A stretch of 64,000 nucleotides of DNA from Pseudoscleropodium purum (Eukaryota; Streptophyta; Bryopsida; Hypnales; Brachytheciaceae), in assembly GCA_963969395.1 (NCBI GenBank), contig OZ017796.1, forward strand, positions 13,456,501 to 13,520,500. The letters run 5' to 3'. A program made the translations under genes and the position numbers. The notes below the pieces were generated by a model. That model had not been told where the DNA came from. It searched no databases and saw only the letters and a program-made list of their open reading frames with translations. Shown here piece by piece: positions 23,405 through 32,948 of this stretch; positions within the stretch are counted from its first letter, which is position 1; every line of letters starts with the position of its first letter.

Positions 23405-26400
23405 TCATTGGCCTTCAGTCGAAGAAGTAGCCGCCGAATATTTTTTTGCCCTTGATCCGTTCACACGAGTGTCAAGCCACTGGCCCTGTAAATTCGCAAG
23501 TTGCAAGCACCCATTTTGAAAGATTTGAATGACTCGGAAAGGTCCCATCCATCGGGTATGCAATTTTCCTGGAAACTCTTTGTGACGGTTGTCATAAATT
23601 AGCACAAGACCGCCTTCCTGGATTCCATGATCAACTGGAAGTTTCCGGTCATAATCTTTCTTGCGTTTGAATTGCACTTCCATGGTTCTCTCAAGAGTTG
23701 CAATCCGGGTTTCCTCCAGTTCTTCAATCGCGAGGAGACGCGGAAGTATATCCATTCTGGTCTCCGCATTCCGGGCTGCCATGACTCGGAAAGTCTCCAC
23801 TTCTAATTCCACCCCATGAACTGTGTTTTGGCCAAAGACCAAAAAGTAGGGCGTTTTTCCGGTTGTGCTTTTCTCCGCCGTATTGTACGCATGCACGGCC
23901 GAAGGTAGTTTCCGGTCCCAATCCGTCTTGTGAGCGGAAACCATCTTGTTCAAGATCTTCCCAATAATTCCGTTCGCCCGCTCGGTTAATCCATTCGCCT
24001 TTGGATTATAAGGAGTCGTCTTCCGGTGCTTGATAAGATACCTGTTAGTTAGGTCGGAGATGACGTCATTGAGGAAATGGGTTCCTCTATCACTGACCAA
24101 CTCCAGTGGGTGACCAAATCGCATGAGGATTTCTTCAAACAAAAAGGTCGCGGAAGTCTCGGCATCGTTTTTCCGGGTTGCTCTGGCCTCCACCCACTTG
24201 GTCGCATAATCCGTGGCTAGGATTATGTACCTCTTCTTCCTAGCACTGACCGGAAAAATGGGTCCAATAAAGTCGATCCCCCATTTTTCAAACGGTGCTA
24301 AGGGAATTATGGGAGTGAGTGGCCAATGGTTCCGGAAAGATGGTGCTCCTGTCCGCTGACACTGATCGCAACTCCGAACAAAATTCCTCACATCCCTGTG
24401 TACATACGGCCACCAGTATCCGGCGGATCGGATCCGGTTCACCGTAGTAACAAAGGCAAAATGTCCTCCGGAACTCCCGCAATGGAGTGCCCGGATGACT
24501 TTCTTCCGGTCCGAAAGTTCCAAGCATCACCTAAGGACGTCATCTGCCCCTAACTTGAAAAGGACTCCCCTAATCATGGTATAAGGAGCCGCTTTTCTCT
24601 GAAAGATTTCTTTCTCCTCTAGACTCATCTGTTCCGGATATTTGGAATTCACTAAATAACTAATGATATCCCGGAACTCCGAAACAGACTCGTTGCTTAG
24701 GTGAAAAACTTCTATCAAGGGAAAATCCGGTTTCTCCATTTCAACCGGAATCTCCAGAGAATCCGGAAACTCATCCGGAAACTCAGCGGAAATATCCGCC
24801 ACGGATTCCTGTCCTCTTTGTCTCGAGAGGTAATCCGCGTTCGAGTTTGCTTTTCCGGGTTTCACTACGACCTCGTAATTAAACTCTTGTAAAAGCAAAA
24901 TCCATCTAGCAATCCGACCTGACAAATCCGGTTTGTTCACGAGGTATTTCAAGGAATCATGATCTGTGTGAAAAATTACCTTGTACCCTAGCAAATAATG
25001 TCGGAACTTCTTACAAGAATACACGACCGCCAGAGCTTCTCGTTCTGTGGTGGTGTAATTTCGTTCCGCCAAACTCATTTGCCTGCTCGCATAGTAAATC
25101 GGATTCTCACGCTTCTCCGTGTCGAACTGCCAAAGAATGGATCCGAGACACCAACCGGATGCGTCGATGGTGACATGGAACTCTTTGGTCCAATCCGGAA
25201 CGGAAAGGATCGGAGCTCTAGCAAGCTGAGTCTTCAGATCATCGAAGGCCTGCTGTCGCTTTCCGGTCCACACAAATTCTGTATCCTGTTTGAGTAGTTC
25301 CGTGAGAGGGATGGCCCTCTTGGCGTATCCGTCAATGAATCGACGGTAGTAGCCCACACACCCTAGAAACCCACGGATCTCCCTTACGCTCGTCGGAGGC
25401 AGCAAGGATAGAACCGCTCTCACCTTTTCCAAGTCCGCTTGTAATCCGGCTTGGCTCACCACGTGCCCCAGCAAAATTCCGGAACTCATTCCGAAAAAAC
25501 ACTTTCTGGGGTGTAATTTCAGATTGGTTTCCCGGCACCTTTGAAACGTCTTCCGCAAACATTCGAGATGAAGTTTCCGGTCGCTAAAAATTGCAAAGTC
25601 ATCAATGAAGACCTCAATGAAATGGCGGAGAAAATCCTTGAAAATGTCCATCATCAGCCGCTGGAAAGTTCCGGGTGCGTTGCACAGGCCAAACGGCATC
25701 CGGGTAAATGCGAAAGTTCCCCATTCTGTCGTGAACGTGGTCTTCAACTGATCCCTCCGCCGGATGAACACTTGGTTGTAACCAGAAAATCCGTCCAAAA
25801 AGCTGTAACATTCGTGTCCGGCCACGTGGTCCAAAATGATGTCAGTAAATGGAAGGGGAAAGTAATCCTTCTTTGTGGCTGTGTTCAATTTCCGGAAATC
25901 TTGACACACCCGGATCTTAACTTTCCCATCTGTTCCCAACTTCTTGGGAACCACCACAATAGGGGAAACCCACTCGGAATTGTTGACCGGATAGATGAAT
26001 CCGGTTTCCAATAACCGGTCGATTTCTTCCTTCACCATTAACGAGTACCTCGGGTTGAGTCGGTACTGTCGCTGACGGACCAGAATAGATCCTTCCGTCA
26101 AATCAATGTGATGCTCTCCTAAGTGAGGGGGGATTCCCTTTAGATCAGATGGCTCCCATGCAAAAATATCGAGATAATCCTGGAGAAGGTGAACGTAACC
26201 GGATTTCTCCATGCTTTGCATGAGCTTGCTCAAGTAAAAGCACTTGCCTGGTTCAACCTCCTCCTACTCATAATCGATGGGCGAGACGATCGGTTTGATC
26301 TTCTCTTCGTGAACCTCTTCCGGAACGGAAACAAAGTTTCCCCATTCCGGTCTCATCGTTTCCTCACTTACACCCGCGGGAAGGTTTCCATCTTGGATTT

Positions 26401-29134
26401 GTCGAGTGATCCACTCGGCTGTGAGCGGAACGCTTGACTCTCCTAAGGATCTATCTTCCACCATGGTACTGCTAGGCTTTTCCGGATCATGTTCCAACAC
26501 AGCATTGGAGAACCCAAAACTTTTCTCAGTTTTGTGTTCGAATGGATCCACATAATAGCTTGGAATCGACTCTTCCGAATCCGTCCAATCCGATGTGTAA
26601 CCATCCGAGTCGCTGGTTTCTCCTAAATGCTTTTCCGTGGACCAAGGTATCCGGATGGAAGGTTTTCCGACCACCAGTTCCTTGGTTCCCCAATCCACGA
26701 GTACTTGAGCAGAGTATAACCAAGGTCTACCCAGTAACATAGGAAAAGGTCTTCCTTTGTGCACACGGATGATGACATAGTTGAGTAGATAATCCGTTCC
26801 TCCAATCCGGGTTGGAACTTGCGAAAGTTTGCCAACCGGATGTACTCGAGATTGATCCGCCATCCGAAGGACTTGATCCATCGCTTCGATCGTGGTGAAT
26901 CCTAACTCAAATGCCGTGTCTTCCAACATCAAGTTGACTCCAGATCCGCCATCGATGGGAACCTTTGGAATCAGGCATCTTTCTATCTCTACACGGATCT
27001 CTGGAGCCCCAGAATCTTCCGGTTGGGAGAAGTTAACTGCCACCGCTGGGAGTTTCACCCTCTTCTTCCGTTTCCGTGTCCAGCTATCTCGGATCAGCTT
27101 CTGGTACATCACGTTGTCGTGCAGGAGCTGTCCAATCGTAACATTCGCCCGTTGATCTCGGATGTCCTGGATGATGTCATATTCATGCGTACGGATATCC
27201 GGATTGATAACCACTGGGGTGTTACTGAAACGAACCTGCTTCTTACTCGTCACCACATCCGGTCCAGAGATTTCCGTCCGAATCTCTGCACTGATGTCGA
27301 TCGGAATCCGGTTCCGGTCCACCCCTTCCTCAAAGTGAACTTCTTCCGGTTCTGGACTCCGCCTCTGAAAAACAGGATCAGAATCACTACTCGATTTCTG
27401 TCTCCTCCTCTACTTTTTCTTCGTCCCCCTTACAGCTCGTTCGGGTTGATTCCTGGTAGAACTGCGGGTCGATATCCGGTTTACCAAGCTCTCCGTCTCT
27501 GCCGGCAGTTCCACCTCGCATCGTCACTTGTTCGGATTCTCCGTTAAGGTTGAGTGGCCATAGTTGAGCGCGGTCTGCTCCCTTGGAAGAATTTGAACTT
27601 GTTTGTAAACCGGTCTTGGCTGTATGGGCTTCGCACACTGCTCCTCCTGATGCCCATACTCCTGGCAATTCTGGCACGGAAGAGTACGAGGAGCACCCTG
27701 CCCTGGTCCCCTGTTAGGACACGAGTTGGCATAATGTCCCGGTTCTCCACAGCCATAACAAATCACCACTTGTCTATCCGGGTAACCAGGGGCTCGCACG
27801 GGCTGCTGCATTACCAACCCCTGACTCGGTCCCGGTAAAAAGTTCCGGTTCAACATGTTGGACCGGGAAGGAATCGTGATCCCTTTTCCTCTACCATAGG
27901 TCGGCTGCACTTGGTAGATCTCCTCCTCTTCCTCGTTTGCTACGGTGTAGTAGATCTCTTCTTCTGGATACACATAGTGAACTTGCTTCTGGGCAGCTCG
28001 CTGGCATTCACTTGGATAGTGACCCGGTTCTCCACATCTTCCGCACCAGACATTGGATCGAGAAGTCGGAACGATCCGTCTCGGTTTCCGGTTCTCAGCC
28101 ATGTTGACCTTGATAGCCTCCAAAGACTCTTAGATGTTCTTCATCATCTTCTTGGAATCCGTGTCCTCCGTCTTCACTTTCACAACCCGTTTCTCTCTAG
28201 GACCCTTTGACTTGTGCGAACGTCGGGGAGGTGAAACACTCTGTTCATCATCCGAGCTCGATGAATCCGGATCGGAAACTTCCGTTCCAGAACTCTCGGA
28301 ACTGCTGTCCGAATCGGAAACCTTCTTACGATGCTTCAACTTCCGGTCGCCTTTCTTATTCTTCCCCTTTTCTTGCTTCTCGCTCCTTCTCAAGGACTTC
28401 TGGAGTGACTGAGCGGAATTCTCGTAATTAGCCGCAGCATCCATGGCATCTCTAAGTGTCCTAGGTCGCGTCTGACGAATCAGAAATCCCATAGACTCAG
28501 GTAATCCGGCAACGTACCATTCCACCTGCAGACTAGGAGCAATCTCCGTGGTCAGCTTCTAGATCAGCGCCTTCACCCTCTGGCCATACTTCCGCACGGA
28601 TTCGGATGATTTCATCGTTAGTGTACTGAGCCGTCCCAAGGCTCTGGCTTCTCCTCCTACCTCCCGGAAAGCTTGCAGGAAATCCGTTCTCAATTGATCC
28701 CAGTTATTCCGGATCGGATCGGAAATATCCTGATACCATTTAAGAGCTTCTCCCTTGAGCAATCCTTGGAAGATTCTTCGCTGGGCCGCCTCATTCTCCT
28801 GGTTGGCGAGTGCAGTAGACTCAAACTCGCACAGCCAGTCATCCGCATCTTGGCTTCCTTCACCTTTAAAACGCTTGTATCTCAATCGAGTCATGACGTC
28901 TTCGTCCTCTCGGAACGGATCTTCTCTGTCCGGTTCCGGATCTAGATCGGAGACTGTAGGCGTATGACCAGATCTCGGATTCTCGCTTTCTCCCGCGGAT
29001 GCAGGCACAAGAATCGGACGGTTAACCGGATCTTGCAGATCCGGTTCACTATGATCCGGTTCAGGCGATTCTTCCATTCGTTCTCTTCTTCTCAATCGCT
29101 CGGACGTTCTCGTATTCCTTGTTCCGCTTCTCAT
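23405..29134 (-). pseudogene. gag-pol polyprotein, one frame with six stops
   Basis: A single 1,910-codon frame runs from ATG 29134 to the stop at 23405 without a frameshift. In order: retrotransposon Gag (EALKWYQDISDP), three CCHC knuckles (CGRCGEPGHYPSEC, CYGCGEPGHYANSC, CQNCQEYGHQEEQC), aspartic protease (IDGGSGVNLM), reverse transcriptase with FIDD at the catalytic site, RNase H (TIDAS, TEREAL, HTDHDSL), and integrase with an HHCC zinc finger ending in CDQCQ and a DDE triad (GIDFIGP, VSDRGTHF, LTERANG). No chromodomain follows. In-frame stops: TAG 28561-28559, TAA 28132-28130, TGA 27526-27524, TAG 27412-27410, TAG 26266-26264, TGA 24529-24527. Each is one C-to-T change from CAG, CAA or CGA, consistent with cytosine deamination. 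Confidence 0.93.
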
Positions 29135-29250
29135 GAGTTAGTTTCCAGATTCAGCCGGAAAACAAAACCCAATCCGAGAAATGAAAAACACGGAAAAGAC
29201 GAACTACTGACTCCGCTTTTTCTGTACCGCAATAAAGCCGATAGCTTTAG

Positions 29251-29270
29251 GATCCCCGGCAACGGCGCCA
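29251..29270 (-). other. Primer binding site for tRNA-Asp
   Basis: In sense orientation TGGCGCCGTTGCCGGGGATC is complementary to the last 20 bases of plant tRNA-Asp(GUC), including CCA. It lies 11 bp after the 5' LTR end, a spacing seen in Athila/Tat-type elements. Confidence 0.88.
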
Positions 29271-29281
29271 GATTTTTGTCA

Positions 29282-29637
29282 TGTCGCAGCACAGGGCAAG
29301 TCAATTCCCCATTATACTCACAAAAATCGCTCTAGAGTATAACTAAGTGACTCTAAAGATCGAACCCACGAGATCCTGTGAAGTATCTTGTTCTATTAAG
29401 TAGTTAAGCTCAGTCAGTATGCCAATCTTACTTTCCGGTCCTAGATCTAATCCGTGTTGCATTCCGTTTCCGTCGTTAGTTACTCCTGACCGGATTAGAT
29501 CCAAGAGGCCCACTACTTCACGTTCCGTGCTAATTCTGAGTTTTCCTTCCCCACCTAATCGGATCCGGTTAGCTAATGATTAGTTTCCGTTCCTATTTTG
29601 GTGTATACTAAGAAAATCAAAATTCTAAGCTGCGATA
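29282..29637 (-). repeat. 5' LTR of element A, internally deleted to 356 bp
   Basis: It keeps both LTR ends but lacks exactly 2,941 bp relative to the 3' LTR. The junction (29435-29449) is one copy of the 15-bp direct repeat that flanks the coding block in the full LTR, so the loss is explained by recombination or slippage between those repeats. Both TATA boxes and the LTR-ORF are gone. The last base pair step reads GCGATA instead of GCGACA. The remaining sequence differs from the 3' LTR at only a few positions. Confidence 0.9.
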
Positions 29638-29750
29638 GGGGGACAGGCGGATGCTGCGTCCGCCAGGACGCAAATGTCAGCGGACGCTGCGGACACAACG
29701 TTCGCGTCCAGACGTCCGCGTCTGGACGTCCGGACGTCTTGACAATCCTG
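29638..29750 (-). mobile_element. hAT-family terminal fragment
   Basis: The right edge reads CGTCCGGACGTCTTGACAA then TCCTG, which is the inverted form of the left end of the hAT MITE at 49199 with two mismatches. It also shares the GGGGGACAGGCGGA sub-terminal block. It is cut off abruptly where element A begins. Confidence 0.7.
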
Positions 29751-29876
29751 ATCATCTAGAGATCCTTAGGTTTATTATTTATTGTAATTGCTCTATCCCA
29801 AGGCATGTTGATGAAGTCCACTTCATCCTCAAAGTTTGAAAACAAGTTGACAAATACAAAGTCATCTACTCCATTC

Positions 29877-30049
29877 TTGGAGTTTGAAGAGGAGTCGGAT
29901 AGGTTGATGGAATCCATTTCATCCTCAATTTAGGAGGAGGATTCATTACCAGAGTTTGAAGAGGAGTTGGATAGGTTGATGAAGTTCACTTCATCTACAA
30001 CTTTAGAAGATGATTTATTTCTAGAGTTTGAAGAAGAATTGGATAGATT
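29877..30049 (+). repeat. 72-bp tandem repeat with coding-like periodicity
   Basis: Units start at 29877, 29949 and 30021. In one frame each encodes a 24-residue motif of the form (L/P)EFEEE-DRLM...TSS, with one TAG in the first unit. A degenerate earlier unit may precede it (29800-29876). A period that is a multiple of three plus a conserved acidic motif suggests a fragment of a repeat-containing gene or transposon protein. No start codon or continuation is seen; the CACTA fragment follows at once. Confidence 0.6.
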
Positions 30050-30162
30050 CACTACAAGAAACCTATTTTTGAACTGACAAATTGTAGGTGACATTTAATG
30101 CAACCACCCATATTTTTATATCAAGAATAATGTTAGCCATTACATTTTGATGTTATGGTGGA
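30050..30162 (+). mobile_element. CACTA terminal fragment
   Basis: It begins CACTACAAGAAACC, the canonical CACTA terminus, and is cut at 30163 by solo LTR B. The opposite end is not found beyond B (36756 onward), so the other half has been lost. Confidence 0.6.
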
Positions 30163-30615
30163 TGTCGCAGCTTAAAATTTTGATTTTCTTAGTATACACC
30201 AAAATAGGAACGGAAACTAGTCATTAGGGAACCGGATCCGATTAGGTGGGGAAGAAAAACTCAAAATTAGCACGGAACGTGAAGCAGTGGGCCTCTTGGA
30301 TCTAATCCGGTCAGGAGTAACTAACGACGGAAACGGAATGCAACACGGATTAGGTCTAGGACCGGATTATGATGATGAACCGAATAATGATGGTAAACCG
30401 GATTCATGATGACAAACCGGAAAGGGTCCAGGGACTATATAAGGAGGAGCTTTCACTGTTGCACCCCCTTTTAGAAACTCAACCTTGAGAGCGCGCGGTT
30501 GAGTTTTTGCGTTGTGCATTTGTATTCTGCTTGTTTTGATTCCGGTTGAGATCGGAGAGAGAACGTGAAGAACGGGACGTGCGGCTAGGAGAGAGTGAGG
30601 TAGATTGGAGTGGGA

Positions 30616-32274
30616 ATGCCTCCACTACATAGGTCTAGACCAGCGAGTCCCTCTGAAGGTGAGGTGAAGCTCCGGAAAGTTATTCCGTTTATTCCCTCCA
30701 CAGAGCCGGAAAAGTCTCAACTCATGGATGATCTCAAATCCATGGGTTGCCTCGGGTTTGCCAAAAAACCCTGGGGTTTTAGGGAGGAAAGAATGGTCAA
30801 GGAGCTCCTCGGAAAGCTGTCCAACCAGTTTGACAACACCGTGAGAGGAACTCTCGTCCGCTGGAACGAGGGAATGTGGAGAGCGGTTTACGGTTTACGG
30901 GCAGGAGGTTTAGGGATGGCGAATCGGAAGGATGAGTTTGTCCGAGGGAAGTTCCAGGGAACCGTCAACCCGAAGGACGGATACGCGGTCGAGGATTGCA
31001 TGGATGACCGACACCGTCGGCTCCTGCAATTCCTGGTTCCGGTGCTTCACCCGGAAAAGCCGACCAGGGTGACGATCACCCTCGGCAACACCATTTTCGG
31101 TGCCCTCAGTGGTACCCGGAAAGTGGACTGGGCACGGATCATTTCCGATCTCGTGGCCCAGCTAGTTAGTAGGGTTGGGAAGAAGAGGGCCACTCCAGTG
31201 TGCCCTTACCTCTTCCACCTCTATCGAGAACACCAAGTCCTCACCGACGCATAGGAGAAGGTGTGGAGGACTCAAGAAGTCCTCCTGAAGTATGGGGAGT
31301 CGGAAACGGATGACGAGGCCGAATCCGATTCCGGGTCAGACCGGGAGTCGAGCGAGGAAGAGGAGGAGCCGATGCCGCCGATCAAGCAACAGAAGTTGAT
31401 GCCTCCACACAAGCACGGGACGCCTCCCGGTCAAGACAGACCGGCCCCGGAAGAGAAACCGGAAGCCGAGAAGACCGTTTCCGGGGAAGACCCGGAAATG
31501 CAAGATCCGTTCAACGGTCTTATCAACGTCCTCTGCAACATCAGGGCGGATTGGGAGGTCAAGCACAGGACGCTTTCGGCGATCGGAAAGTTGGTAGGTG
31601 CGCCACCGGACAGTAAGTTGGCGGAACAGGTGGCGGAGTGCATCACCAATCCGGAAGAGACCCGGAAATAGGAAGCGGAGATCCGTCAGTTACAGGAGGA
31701 GGTGGACACCCTGAAGGCAACTCTTTTTGCCTATCGGGAAGACGTGACGGCCACCCGGGAGATGGCGGAGGAGACTCGGAAGATAGCCGAGCGAATCAAG
31801 GCGACCCTAGAAGAAACCGGAACGGCCGCCGCCAAAGCGAAGCTCTTCGACGAGAAGATCCACGAAGAGAAGAAACTATCCGGTTCCCGGATGGTCCGGA
31901 TTCTCACCGACTTCGTTGAGCAGGTGGAGACGGCAATGGTAGAGGGGCGGAAGGCTGTGGACCGGATTGAGGAAAGCAGCCGGAAGCTGACTGGAGCGAC
32001 GTGCTCCAAGGGGATACATCTTTCGGATATCTCGTTACCGGATATCTTTCCAGAGGCAACCATTCAGAAGGATAGGAAGGTTTGGACTCCTGAGTCCAAG
32101 AAGTCTGCACGGGCTGAGACTCCGGGCACGAGACCGGATATCACAATCGACCTGGAGTCTTCACCCGAATCTAATCCTGCGGAGGGGGAACGGATCCGGA
32201 ATTTGAGTGAAGTCTTTGAGGAGCTAGTTCCAGAAATCGGAAGCCCGACAATAGGATCTAGAGTTGTAGAGTAG
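30616..32274 (+). pseudogene. LTR-ORF copy B, two stops
   Basis: The full-length frame, collinear with copy A, is interrupted by TAG at codon 213 (31252-31254; Glu in A) and TAG at codon 352 (31669-31671; Gln in A, CAG to TAG). No frameshift. Subfamily-2 residues are present, for example CSKGIHLSDISLPDIF where copy A has CDKGIHLSDISLPDLF. The acidic run, KQQK patch and coiled coil are preserved. Confidence 0.9.
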
Positions 32275-32948
32275 ATAGGATTTTGGATTTCAGTTAGGAG
32301 TAGGAGCGGATCCGGATCCGGCTCAACAGTATTAGGTTCGACCGGAAGTTAGATTAGGGTGGCGGCGGACCCCCACGGGTTTTCCGCTCCTTTTTGTGCT
32401 TTTAGGGTTTTTTCCCTTTGTATATAAATCGGTTTCCGCGATGGGAATTGGGAGTTGTTCATTTTGCAAACTTCTTGTACCTTTCTATTCTCTTCATTGT
32501 GTGTCTTTCTCCAGCGCGACAGGATTGTATGATGTGGAGTTAGGATAGTACGAGTAGGTTTGCGAGTGATTTCTCCCCTTGGTGTTTATTTTCCGATCCT
32601 AGCTGCATGTGAGTAGGTATCGAAGAGTTGGGAGTGAACTTAGTTCCTCAGCACGTCTAGAGTTTGAGATTCCGGGTGAGAAAGCCGTTGTTAGGCTAGG
32701 CGGGTAGGGAGGGATTCCTTAGCTGCGCTAGAACTCCCGGGTGGGAAATCCGGTCGAGTGTCCGATCTCCTGTGAGGTCTCACCACCCATATGGGTAACG
32801 GAAGAACTTTAGTTGATGTTGGAATGGACGGGTGCACTTGTAACCACCTGTCTTCGCACGGATTGGAAGTAGCATCAAAGTCGTTGTAGTACGAGAGGAT
32901 CGAGTGTGGGGTCTTTGTGTGACCTACAACCCGGATTGCTATCTGGGT

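Larger units (their letters stand above)
20072..29637 (-). mobile_element. Ty3/gypsy LTR retrotransposon (element A) with a gene-bearing LTR
   Basis: Order on the minus strand: 5' LTR (29637-29282, internally deleted), tRNA-Asp PBS, gag with CCHC knuckles, protease, reverse transcriptase, RNase H, integrase, PPT, and 3' LTR (23368-20072) encoding the 552-aa LTR-ORF. PR-RT-RH-INT order makes it Ty3/gypsy. There is no chromodomain after the integrase, and the tRNA-Asp primer is shared with the Athila/Tat side of the plant gypsy tree; the exact lineage is inference. gag-pol has six in-frame stops, so it is not autonomous now. The outer flanks (GAACC and GGGGG) do not form a target-site duplication, so at least one border has been rearranged. 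Confidence 0.92.
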
